DNA of 32,743 bases, taken from the NCBI GenBank assembly GCA_910588825.1, contig CAJURF010000038.1:1-32743 (forward strand), read 5' to 3'. Position numbers and translations under genes: made by a program. The stretch is from an uncultured Lachnospiraceae bacterium. GTDB taxonomy: Bacteria > Bacillota > Clostridia > Lachnospirales > Lachnospiraceae. Of the stretch, positions 1 through 7,057 are shown piece after piece. Position 1 is the first letter of the stretch. The number at the start of each line of letters is the position of its first letter. Below the pieces are notes generated by a model. It was not told the origin of the DNA. It saw only the letters and a list, made by a program, of their open reading frames with translations, and did not search any database.

Positions 1-54
1 TAGAGCACTTGACTTTTAATCAAGTTGTCCGGGGTTCGAATCCCCGATGCTTCA
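1..54 (+). tRNA. tRNA-Lys (UUU), 3' part; 5' end lies outside the window
   Basis: The anticodon stem pairs CTTGA (8-12) with TCAAG (20-24) around the loop CTTTTAA, which places the anticodon TTT at 15-17. The T stem pairs CGGGG (30-34) with CCCCG (42-46) around TTCGAAT. The 3' acceptor strand is ATGCTTC (47-53) with discriminator A54, and CCA is not encoded. The 5' acceptor strand and most of the D arm lie before base 1. The T-rich hairpin just downstream suits the end of a tRNA transcript. Confidence 0.93.
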
Positions 55-62
55 TAATTGTA

Positions 63-112
63 AAAGGGTTGAAATGCAGAGGCTGACAGCTAATGGGTTT
101 CAATCTTTTTTT
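63..112 (+). terminator. Rho-independent terminator after tRNA-Lys
   Basis: GGTTGAAA (67-74) pairs with TTTCAATC (98-105) with one G-U pair. The flanking A63-65 extend the stem with the T run, and seven T's follow (106-112). The 23-nt apical part contains further GGCT/AGCT pairing. Confidence 0.7.
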
Positions 113-238
113 GTGTAAAAAAAGATAATAGAATAGATCCTCCTATTGTTACGATAACTTTAATAACTATATCAAGATATCACAAGTGTTATAGAAATGT
201 GGTTTCGAAAATAGTAATAAAATTTTAGGAGGATATTT

Positions 239-565
239 ATGAATATCACAACACTTATGTCATCTTTAGGAATACGTTCTACATTAAAGGGTTTTCATTA
301 TGTCAGATTTGGATTGGAACTCTGTATGGAAAATGAAGACTATTTGTTGTTTGTTTACAAAGTTCTCTATACTAAAATTGCGGAAAAATATGGGACAACA
401 CAAAATGGTGTAGAAGCATGTATCCGAACAGCTGTCAGCAATTGCTGGTACAAAGGAAACCGCAGACTGTTATGCGAAATTGCAGGTTACGAATTAACAC
501 AGAAACCAACAAATGGTGAATTTATTGATATATTGTATCGTTATTTGAAATTGGAGAAAGAATAA
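239..565 (+). CDS. Stand-alone Spo0A C-terminal (DNA-binding) domain protein
   Basis: The whole 108-residue protein corresponds to the DNA-binding effector domain of Spo0A, the master sporulation regulator. Recognised landmarks are IRSTLKGFHYVR near the start, the helix-turn-helix segment around GTTQNGVEACIR, the following W-Y-K-GNRR, and the closing KPTNGEFI. There is no receiver domain: the start is fixed by AGGAGG at 227-232, seven bases upstream of ATG, and the spacer before it is not coding. The recognition helix keeps the VE..IR spacing of Spo0A, but neighbouring positions (N, G, A, C) differ from the Spo0A sequence I recall. It may therefore bind a variant box or act by competition. 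TTTCGAA at 203-209 resembles a 0A box (TGTCGAA) with one mismatch and could be a self-binding site; that is inference. The gene is monocistronic by position, 137 bases before the next gene. The family call is firm; the role is unknown. Confidence 0.88.
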   Translation: MNITTLMSSLGIRSTLKGFHYVRFGLELCMENEDYLLFVYKVLYTKIAEKYGTTQNGVEACIRTAVSNCWYKGNRRLLCEIAGYELTQKPTNGEFIDILYRYLKLEKE

Positions 566-653
566 TATTAGAACTTGTATTTTAGAATGCATAAGAGTAT
601 GATTAAGTTAAATTCAGAATTATTCAGATACACTCTAACGTACTTTCATAGTT

Positions 654-692
654 TAGAGCATATTAAAAAATCATTCATGCTCTAGGAGAGGG
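654..692 (+). promoter_or_regulatory. Hairpin abutting the ribosome site of the cyclase gene
   Basis: TAGAGCAT (654-661) pairs perfectly with ATGCTCTA (677-684) across a 15-nt AT-rich loop. The last base of the stem is the first base of the ribosome site AGGAGAGGG (684-692). The hairpin could be a weak end of the upstream transcript or could affect access to the ribosome site. No T run follows, so a terminator role is less likely. Confidence 0.35.
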
Positions 693-702
693 ATGAAGAA
701 TT

Positions 703-1293
703 ATGAAAATATACGATATTTCCAAAGAACTTTTTTCTGCTCCAGTTTATCCAGGTGACCCTGCACCGTCTGTAGAAACATTATTATCCAAAAACAAACC
801 ATATCCGGATTCCTGTCAATTATCAAGACTTACCATGGGAAGCCACAGCAGCACTCATTTAGATGCACCAAGGCATTTTAATAAAAATGGACGGGATGTG
901 TCAGAACTGGATTTGTACCGCTGTGTCGGTCCTTGTAAAGTAGTGCAGGGAAAAGAAAAAATCTCTGCAAAACAGGTGGAAGAATTTTTGCAGGATGGAA
1001 CGAAGAGGCTTCTGATTAAGGGAAAAGAGACAATCATTTCCAGAGAATGTGCCAGGGCTGCAGTGCGCTGCGGACTGTATTGTCTGGGCGTGGAGGGAAT
1101 GAGTATCGGTTATCCTGATGATGAGTGGGGAGTGCACTATGAGCTTCTCAGTTCTAATGTGGTTATCCTGGAATCTATTAATCTTGAAAAAGTGAAAAGC
1201 GGCAATTATTTTCTTGCGGCTCAGCCATTGAAAATGAGTGGCTTGGATGGCTCTCCGGTCAGAGCTATTTTATTAGATGGTATGGGAGGATGA
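703..1293 (+). CDS. Cyclase-family metal-dependent hydrolase (kynurenine formamidase-like)
   Basis: This 196-residue cytosolic protein belongs to the cyclase/KynB superfamily (Pfam Cyclase), whose members hydrolyse amide or ester bonds using divalent metal. The diagnostic metal-binding segment is visible as H48-x3-H52-x-D54-x3-H58 (HSSTHLDAPRH). The N-terminal IYDIS and PVYPGDPAPS are also typical. The length is slightly short of KynB (about 205-210). Known members include N-formylkynurenine formamidase, isatin hydrolase and carbamate hydrolases; the sequence alone does not choose between them, and no other kynurenine-pathway gene is nearby. ATG 703 is used because AGGAGAGGG lies 10 bases upstream. 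It ends three bases before topB, whose ribosome site lies inside the last codons of this gene, so the two are probably co-translated. Confidence 0.85.
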   Translation: MKIYDISKELFSAPVYPGDPAPSVETLLSKNKPYPDSCQLSRLTMGSHSSTHLDAPRHFNKNGRDVSELDLYRCVGPCKVVQGKEKISAKQVEEFLQDGTKRLLIKGKETIISRECARAAVRCGLYCLGVEGMSIGYPDDEWGVHYELLSSNVVILESINLEKVKSGNYFLAAQPLKMSGLDGSPVRAILLDGMGG

Positions 1294-1296
1294 TAA

Positions 1297-3495
1297 ATGA
1301 AACGGCTGGTATTAGCGGAAAAACCTTCTGTTGCCCGTGATATTGCCCGGGTGCTGAAATGTAACAGGAAATCCAACAGCTATATAGAGGGAAATGAATA
1401 TGTGGTAACTTGGGCGCTGGGACATTTGGTGACCTTGGCGGACCCTGAAGTGTACTCTAAAAGGTATCATGAATGGAAAATGGAAGATTTGCCCATGATC
1501 CCAAAAAAAATGGAACTGGTTGTGATTAAACAGTCAGCCAAGCAGTATCAGGCAGTGAAATCCCAGCTTTTTCGAAAGGATATAGGAGAAGTTATCATTG
1601 CAACAGATGCGGGGAGAGAGGGGGAGCTGGTGGCACGCTGGATTTTAGAAAAATCCGGCTGTCATAAACCAGTAAAGCGGCTATGGATTTCCTCGGTCAC
1701 AGATAAGGCCATAAGGGAGGGATTTGCCCATCTGAAAGAAGGGAAAGAGTATCAGAATCTATATGCTGCAGCTGTCTGCCGGGCACAGGCTGACTGGCTG
1801 GTAGGAATTAATGCCACCCGTGCTCTCACATGTAAGTATAATGCACAGCTTTCCTGCGGAAGAGTACAGACTCCCACATTGGCTATGATTGCAAGAAGGG
1901 AAGAAGAAATTCGAAAATTCAAGCCTCAGGAATACTATGGTGTCTCTGTTAAAGCGGGAGGCATCCAGTGGACCTGGCAGGATGAGAAAAGCAGGAGCAG
2001 CCGGACATTTTCCAAAGAGAAGGCACAGGAAGTGCAGGGAGAGGTGTCAGGGAAAAGCCTGAAAATTATTTCTGCTGAAAAGAAATCAAAAAAGGCTTAT
2101 GCTCCAGGACTTTATGACCTGACGGAGCTTCAAAGGGATGCCAATAAAAAATTTGGTTACTCTGCGAAGCAAACCCTGAATATTATGCAGCGTCTGTATG
2201 AGAATCACAAAGTTCTCACTTATCCCAGGACGGATTCCCGTTATATTGGAAAGGATGTAGCAGGGACACTGAGTGAACGGCTGAAAGCCATTAGTATTGG
2301 TCCTTACAGAAAATTAGCGGGGCCTTTATTCACAAAAGCTTTGAAAACAAACGCTTCCTTTGTAGATGACAGTAAAGTAAGTGACCATCACGCCATTATT
2401 CCCACGGAGCAATTTGTACAATTGGAGCATATGACAACAGAAGAACGAAAAATATATGACCTGGTGGTTAGAAGATTCCTCAGTGTTTTATATCCTCCCT
2501 TTGTCTATGAACAGAGTACTCTTACAGCAAAATGCGGAAATGATACATTTGCAGCCAGGGGAAAGATGGTGATTTCCCAGGGATGGAAGGCTGTATATGA
2601 AAATCAATCGGAAGACTGGGACGACGAAGAAGATGATGAAAGGTCTGATCAGTTAAAGGACCAGGTACTCCCTTCTTTAGAAAAAAATGAAGTTTTAAAA
2701 GCGGAAGCTGTGAAAATCACTACAGGAAAGACAAAACCGCCGGCTTATTTCAACGAGGCTGCGCTGCTTTCAGCTATGGAAAACCCCATAAAATATATGG
2801 AATCCCAAGATGCAAAAGTGAGAAAGACCTTGGGAGAGACAGGCGGATTGGGGACAGTTGCCACCCGCGCTGATATTATAGAAAAATTGTTTCATTCGTT
2901 TATGATGGAAAAGAGAGGCCAGGAGATTCATCTTACTTCAAAAGCGAAACAGCTTCTGGAATTAGTCCCGGAAGATTTGAAAAAACCGGAATTAACAGCA
3001 GATTGGGAAATGCGTCTGGGTAATATTTCCAGGGGAAAAATGAAAAAAGATGCATTTATGGAAAATATCCGGGATTATACCCGTGAGTTGATCGGGCAGA
3101 TCCGTACGGGAGAGGGGAATTTCCGTCACGATAATCTGACAAATACAAAATGTCCAGTCTGCGGTAAGAGAATGCTGGCGGTCAATGGAAAAAATGCCCG
3201 CCTTCTTGTATGTCAGGACCGTACATGCGGACACAGGGAGACTGTGGCAAGAATGTCCAATGCCCGCTGTCCAAACTGTCATAAAAAGATGGAATTAATC
3301 AAAAAGGGCGAAGATGAAATGTTTGTATGCGTCTGTGGACATAAAGAAAAATTATCAGCTTTCAAAGCGCGCAGGGAAAGAGAAGGAGCCGGCGTTTCCA
3401 AAAGGGATGTGCAGAAATATCTGAGAAGGCAGAAAAGTGAGTCGGTGAATACGCCATTTGCAGATGCTTTTTCTAAAATTTCTCTGGATGATTAG
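1297..3495 (+). CDS. topB: DNA topoisomerase III (type IA)
   Basis: A 732-residue type IA topoisomerase, which relaxes and decatenates DNA through a transient 5'-phosphotyrosine link. The N-terminal TOPRIM domain begins KRLVLAEKPSVARDIA and carries the acidic motif D104-AGREGE. The catalytic tyrosine is Y309 in TYPRTDSRYI. The core continues to about residue 600, with a characteristic GLGTVATRADIIEKLF near 520-535. The C-terminus has two zinc-ribbon units: one starts with C619 and C622 and ends in CQDRTCGH, and a second CPNC...CVCGH follows. The ribosome site GGGAGG overlaps the end of the upstream gene and ATG follows by seven bases. Firmicutes often carry extra TopB copies on mobile elements, but the context here is chromosomal with no conjugation genes. 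Confidence 0.96.
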   Translation: MKRLVLAEKPSVARDIARVLKCNRKSNSYIEGNEYVVTWALGHLVTLADPEVYSKRYHEWKMEDLPMIPKKMELVVIKQSAKQYQAVKSQLFRKDIGEVIIATDAGREGELVARWILEKSGCHKPVKRLWISSVTDKAIREGFAHLKEGKEYQNLYAAAVCRAQADWLVGINATRALTCKYNAQLSCGRVQTPTLAMIARREEEIRKFKPQEYYGVSVKAGGIQWTWQDEKSRSSRTFSKEKAQEVQGEVSGKSLKIISAEKKSKKAYAPGLYDLTELQRDANKKFGYSAKQTLNIMQRLYENHKVLTYPRTDSRYIGKDVAGTLSERLKAISIGPYRKLAGPLFTKALKTNASFVDDSKVSDHHAIIPTEQFVQLEHMTTEERKIYDLVVRRFLSVLYPPFVYEQSTLTAKCGNDTFAARGKMVISQGWKAVYENQSEDWDDEEDDERSDQLKDQVLPSLEKNEVLKAEAVKITTGKTKPPAYFNEAALLSAMENPIKYMESQDAKVRKTLGETGGLGTVATRADIIEKLFHSFMMEKRGQEIHLTSKAKQLLELVPEDLKKPELTADWEMRLGNISRGKMKKDAFMENIRDYTRELIGQIRTGEGNFRHDNLTNTKCPVCGKRMLAVNGKNARLLVCQDRTCGHRETVARMSNARCPNCHKKMELIKKGEDEMFVCVCGHKEKLSAFKARREREGAGVSKRDVQKYLRRQKSESVNTPFADAFSKISLDD

Positions 3496-3515
3496 ATCGG
3501 GAAGACGGAGGTTTT

Positions 3516-3890
3516 ATGCTGTCACAAGATGAATTTCTGGAAATGTTAGACGAGATTGCCGACGAGATTCCACGGGAGTTTTATCATGAGCTAAATGGCG
3601 GGATTCTGCTCAGACCAGAAGCAAAACTTCATCCTGCCAGTGAACCGTGGAGACGTTTATGGGTGATGGGAGAATATCGGAGAAGTCCTACGCTGGGACG
3701 GTTTATCTATATCTATTATGGTTCTTTCGAAAGACTGCACGGAGATTTGGAGAAAAGTGAACTGAGAAAAAAAGTCAGACATACGGTTATCCATGAATTC
3801 AGGCATCATTTGGAATCACTGGCCGGGGAACATGGCCTGGAGAGGGAGGATGCCCGTTTTCTGGAAAGATATAGATATGAAAACATATAA
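3516..3890 (+). CDS. Minimal zincin metallopeptidase-family protein
   Basis: This 124-residue acidic cytosolic protein carries the zincin zinc-binding motif HEFRH at residues 93-97 (H93, E94, H97) in the context HTVIHEFRHHLE. It matches the short 'metallopeptidase family protein' group (Pfam Zincin_1). Members have a small alpha/beta fold and an HExxH helix; their substrates are not established. The third zinc ligand is probably an acidic residue or H98/H105 downstream, but I cannot assign it. ATG 3516 is preceded by GGAGG seven bases upstream. The gene sits 20 bases after topB and 14 before the hydratase gene, so it is probably part of the same transcript. No signal peptide or membrane segment is seen. 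Confidence 0.82.
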   Translation: MLSQDEFLEMLDEIADEIPREFYHELNGGILLRPEAKLHPASEPWRRLWVMGEYRRSPTLGRFIYIYYGSFERLHGDLEKSELRKKVRHTVIHEFRHHLESLAGEHGLEREDARFLERYRYENI

Positions 3891-3904
3891 AGGAGGATAT
3901 TATT

Positions 3905-6166
3905 ATGAAATTGTATGAGAAAGGTGTCTATTTGGTGGATGGCAGGGAGATTGTGGAGGACCCTGCAGGGGTTAGTATCACTCAGGAGGAAGCGGCAGCA
4001 AATACCATTGCCTATGGAATCTTGAAGGAACACAATACGTCTGATTCTATGGAAAATCTGCAGATTAAATTTGATAAGCTTACTTCTCATGATATCACCT
4101 TTGTGGGGATTATACAGACTGCCAGGGCTTCTGGACTTGAGAAGTTTCCGGTGCCTTATGTGCTTACAAACTGCCACAATTCCCTCTGCGCAGTGGGAGG
4201 GACCATCAATGAGGACGACCATGTATTTGGTCTGACCTGTGCAAAGAAATATGGCGGTGTCTATGTGCCTCCTCATCAGGCAGTCATCCATCAGTATGCA
4301 CGGGAAATGCTGGCAGGCGGCGGCAAAATGATTCTGGGGTCGGACAGCCATACCCGCTATGGGGCTCTCGGAACAATGGCTATGGGTGAGGGCGGCCCGG
4401 AACTGGTGAAACAGCTCTTGGAACAGACATATGATATCCAGATGCCGCAGGTAGTGGGTGTATATTTAAAGGGCAAGCCTGTACCTGGTGTAGGCCCGCA
4501 GGATGTGGCACTGGCTATTATTGGAGAAGTATTTGATAAAGGGTATGTGAAAAATAAAGTTATGGAGTTCGTAGGCCCTGGGGTGACAAATCTGTCTGCT
4601 GATTTCCGCATCGGGGTTGATGTTATGACAACGGAAACCACCTGTCTGTCTTCTATCTGGAGGACAGATGAAACCATCCGGGAATATTATGAGATCCACG
4701 GAAGGCCGGAAGAATATAAGGAGCTGAATCCAGGAAAAACAGCTTATTATGACGGAATGATAGAGATTGACCTGGGTGAAATCCGTCCCATGATTGCTAT
4801 GCCCTTCCATCCCAGCAATACGTATACCATTGATGAGGTAAATGCCAATTTGAAAGATGTGCTGGCCGATGTGGAAAAGCGGGCACAGGTGAGTCTGGAC
4901 GGACAGGTAGAGTTCAGTCTGCAGGATAAAGTTGTAAATGGACGTCTTTATGTAGAGCAGGGAATCATTGCCGGCTGCGCAGGAGGGGGCTTTGAAAATA
5001 TCTGTGACGCGGCAGATATTCTCCAGGGGACAAGTATTGGATCAGACCGCTTTACACTCAGCGTGTATCCAGCCAGTACACCTATTTATATGGAGCTGGC
5101 GAAAAATGGAGTTTTGGCAGATCTGCTCCGCACAGGAGCTGTTGTAAAGACTGCATTCTGCGGACCGTGCTTTGGAGCAGGGGATACACCGGCAAACGGC
5201 GCTCTGAGTATCCGCCACTCTACCAGGAATTTCCCCAATCGGGAAGGCTCCAAAATTCAGAATGGACAGATTTCTTCTGTGGCATTGATGGATGCCCGTT
5301 CCATAGCTGCCACAGCGGCAAATAAAGGATATCTAACACCTGCCACAGAATTTAGCGGTAGTTACCGGAAGCCTAAATACTTCTTTGATAAGACTATCTA
5401 TGAAAATAGGGTGTTTGACAGCAAAGGAACTGCAGATGCTGATTGTGAGATTCAGTTTGGGCCAAATATCAAAGACTGGCCTTCCATGCCGTCTCTGCCA
5501 GAACATTTGATTCTGAAAGTGGTTTCAGAGATCCATGACCCGGTAACCACAACAGATGAACTGATTCCCTCCGGGGAGACATCCTCCTATCGTTCCAATC
5601 CTCTGGGACTGGCTGAATTCACTTTGTCCAGAAAAGACCCTGCCTATGTGGGAAGGGCGAAAGAAGTACAGAAAGCAGAGGATGCCATCCGGGAAGGAGA
5701 GAATCCTGTGAAGGTTCTGAAAGAATTGGATACAGTGCTGGAGACGGTGAAGAAAAATTACCCCCAGGTAAAAGAGGCAGACGCCAAAAGTCTGGGCATT
5801 GGAAGTACAATTTTCGCGGAAAAACCAGGTGACGGATCTGCCAGGGAGCAGGCGGCATCCTGTCAGAAAGTCTTGGGCGGATGGGCCAATATTGCCCGTG
5901 AGTATGCCACAAAGCGTTATCGTTCCAATCTAATCAACTGGGGTATGCTGCCCTTATTGATACCGGAAGGGGAACTGCCATTTAAAAATGGTGATTATCT
6001 GTTCCTGCCGGATATTAGACAAGCTGTGAAAGAAAAATCGGATGAAATTCGAGTATACCGTGTATCTGATAAGATGGAATCATTCACAGCAGCTATGGGC
6101 GAGCTGACAGATGATGAGAGAGAGATTATTCTGAAAGGATGCCTGATTAATTATAATAGAAGATAG
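3905..6166 (+). CDS. Aconitase-family hydratase (YbhJ-like)
   Basis: A 753-residue aconitase-superfamily protein, similar in length and pattern to E. coli YbhJ rather than to classical AcnA (about 890) or AcnB (about 860). Three candidate [4Fe-4S] ligands are visible: C247 in ETTCLSSIW, and C419 with C422 in FCGPCFGAG, the equivalent of the aconitase CGPC motif. Earlier landmarks are LGSDSHTRYGALG near 145 and MGEGGPELVK near 160. The C-terminal swivel domain (about 590-750) includes YRSNLINWGMLPLL. Aconitase relatives add or remove water across a 2-hydroxy acid; the exact substrate of the YbhJ group is unknown to me. ATG 3905 has AAAGGAGG eight bases upstream. No citrate synthase or isocitrate dehydrogenase gene is adjacent, so a TCA role is not supported by context. 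A strong terminator follows. Confidence 0.87.
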   Translation: MKLYEKGVYLVDGREIVEDPAGVSITQEEAAANTIAYGILKEHNTSDSMENLQIKFDKLTSHDITFVGIIQTARASGLEKFPVPYVLTNCHNSLCAVGGTINEDDHVFGLTCAKKYGGVYVPPHQAVIHQYAREMLAGGGKMILGSDSHTRYGALGTMAMGEGGPELVKQLLEQTYDIQMPQVVGVYLKGKPVPGVGPQDVALAIIGEVFDKGYVKNKVMEFVGPGVTNLSADFRIGVDVMTTETTCLSSIWRTDETIREYYEIHGRPEEYKELNPGKTAYYDGMIEIDLGEIRPMIAMPFHPSNTYTIDEVNANLKDVLADVEKRAQVSLDGQVEFSLQDKVVNGRLYVEQGIIAGCAGGGFENICDAADILQGTSIGSDRFTLSVYPASTPIYMELAKNGVLADLLRTGAVVKTAFCGPCFGAGDTPANGALSIRHSTRNFPNREGSKIQNGQISSVALMDARSIAATAANKGYLTPATEFSGSYRKPKYFFDKTIYENRVFDSKGTADADCEIQFGPNIKDWPSMPSLPEHLILKVVSEIHDPVTTTDELIPSGETSSYRSNPLGLAEFTLSRKDPAYVGRAKEVQKAEDAIREGENPVKVLKELDTVLETVKKNYPQVKEADAKSLGIGSTIFAEKPGDGSAREQAASCQKVLGGWANIAREYATKRYRSNLINWGMLPLLIPEGELPFKNGDYLFLPDIRQAVKEKSDEIRVYRVSDKMESFTAAMGELTDDEREIILKGCLINYNRR

Positions 6167-6173
6167 AGAGAAG

Positions 6174-6215
6174 GAATACAGCCGGAAAACATTATACTGT
6201 TTTCCGGCTGTATTC
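6174..6215 (+). terminator. Perfect 18-bp hairpin ending the cyclase-topB-hydratase transcript
   Basis: GAATACAGCCGGAAAACA (6174-6191) pairs without mismatch with its complement at 6198-6215 around the six-base loop TTATAC. It begins seven bases after the hydratase stop codon. No long T run follows, but the A/T-rich lower stem and AT-rich downstream sequence fit a Clostridial terminator. Confidence 0.8.
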
Positions 6216-6329
6216 AATGACTGAAAAGTATAAATTAACTAAAAAAATATAAAAATATACACAATTAACAGCTAAAAAAATATTAAAGAAATTATAAATA
6301 AAAAACTAAAAAAAATATCGAAAAAAGTG

Positions 6330-6358
6330 TTGACAAATATAGAAGCGGATGGTATTAT
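6330..6358 (+). promoter_or_regulatory. Strong sigma-A-type promoter
   Basis: TTGACA (6330-6335) and TATTAT (6353-6358) are separated by exactly 17 bases, after a very A-rich upstream stretch (6240-6326) that could serve as an UP element. Transcription would start near 6365. AAAGGAGG follows at 6390-6397, yet only a ten-codon frame opens behind it. Confidence 0.7.
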
Positions 6359-6541
6359 ATCACTATCAACAAGATACATAAACCAAACGAAAGGAGGATT
6401 GGTCCATTGGGAACAGAGGATAAGATGTTTTCAATATAAGAGTGGTAGGGTAAGCATTCCTGTAGAAAGCACCGGAACGGTAAAGGCGACAGACGCCAGA
6501 GAGAAGTTTGAAGAAGATATGTTTCCGGCAATATAAAAAGG

Positions 6542-6604
6542 CTTACACTTATATTGGAATATATACCACAAACCTTGTACAAAGATTTCCAATTATATGT
6601 AAAG
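6542..6604 (+). repeat. Imperfect long inverted repeat inside the gene-free unit
   Basis: CTTACACTTATATTGGAA (6542-6559) and TTCCAATTATATGTAAAG (6587-6604) are nearly complementary, with small bulges. Inside the loop, ACAA and TTGT around AACC can also pair. The structure could be a domain of an RNA transcribed from the promoter at 6330. Confidence 0.4.
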
Positions 6605-6858
6605 AAATATAAATGGAAAAGGTGTGGTCAGCACTTTGGAATTCATATTATTTTGCAGTATGGCGTGAATTTTGGTAATGAATAATATGGATTGCGGCTT
6701 TGCATTTGGAATATAGATTATATGAAGCTTTCTAAGAGGAGAGGGAAGCAGGGAGTATGCTTTCTGGTATCTATAAGCAGGAAGAAGAGAAAATAGTCAG
6801 AAGACAATGATTAATAGCATCGAATTGAAAGGATAAAAATGAATATTGAAGAATTATG

Positions 6859-6907
6859 AAGCGGTCATCATTTTAGAAGAAAGAGAATGATGACCGCTTT
6901 GTTTTTT
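6859..6907 (+). terminator. Rho-independent terminator
   Basis: AAGCGGTCATCATT (6859-6872) pairs perfectly with AATGATGACCGCTT (6886-6899) over a 13-base loop, followed by TGTTTTTT. The T run is on the plus strand, so it ends a rightward transcript, for which no ordinary gene is present upstream. Confidence 0.82.
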
Positions 6908-6920
6908 ATCATATAAGAAA

Positions 6921-7057
6921 CTTCGTCTCCTATACGATAAAAACCCTCCGGGGGATCGCACTGCGGCGGTGTGGAATATGCCGTCCGTGACGGCCCGCCG
7001 CAGGCGGAGAATCCTGAGCAGTAGGATTCTTTCTTGTTGTCCTTCAGCTTCGCACTA
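6921..7057. repeat. GC-rich nested palindromic element
   Basis: In an otherwise AT-rich spacer, TGCGGCGG (6962-6969) pairs with CCGCCGCA (6995-7002). Nested inside is GCCGTC (6980-6985) with GACGGC (6989-6994), and CTCCG (6946-6950) with CGGAG (7005-7009) lies outside. A second hairpin follows: GAATCCT (7009-7015) with AGGATTC (7023-7029). The flanks carry the loosely similar strings CTTCG...TACGATA (6921-6938 and 7048-7061). Together these look like a REP-type or MITE-like dispersed element. It reaches to, and may supply, the last codons and stop of the exchanger gene. Confidence 0.55.

Larger units (their letters stand above)
6365..6907 (+). other. Transcription unit without a convincing gene (possible ncRNA or decayed gene)
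   Basis: Between a good promoter (6330-6358) and a strong terminator (6859-6907) no frame of normal size exists. AAAGGAGG (6390-6397) is followed nine bases later by TTG at 6407, which opens LGTEDKMFSI and stops at 6439. In another frame, 6445-6536 reads as codon-like sequence ending STGTVKATDAREKFEEDMFP-A-I, suggesting a frameshifted remnant. Very short frames at 6613-6678 (MEKVWSALWNSYYFAVWREFW minus its last residues for brevity: MEKVWSALWNSY...) and at 6760-6813 (MLSGIYKQEEEKIVRRQ, behind a purine-rich stretch) are seen but cannot be supported. A roughly 540-nt structured RNA and a decayed small-protein locus are both open. I do not recognise a known riboswitch or RNA family. Confidence 0.4.

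Noticed and set aside
1..565. Integrated mobile element at tRNA-Lys
   Set aside because: No second copy of the tRNA 3' end was seen in the window and there is no integrase.
6327..6536. A 69-codon frame from GTG 6327
   Set aside because: Its first codons lie inside the -35 box and spacer of a strong promoter, and it has no ribosome site; only its last third looks coding, better explained as a remnant.
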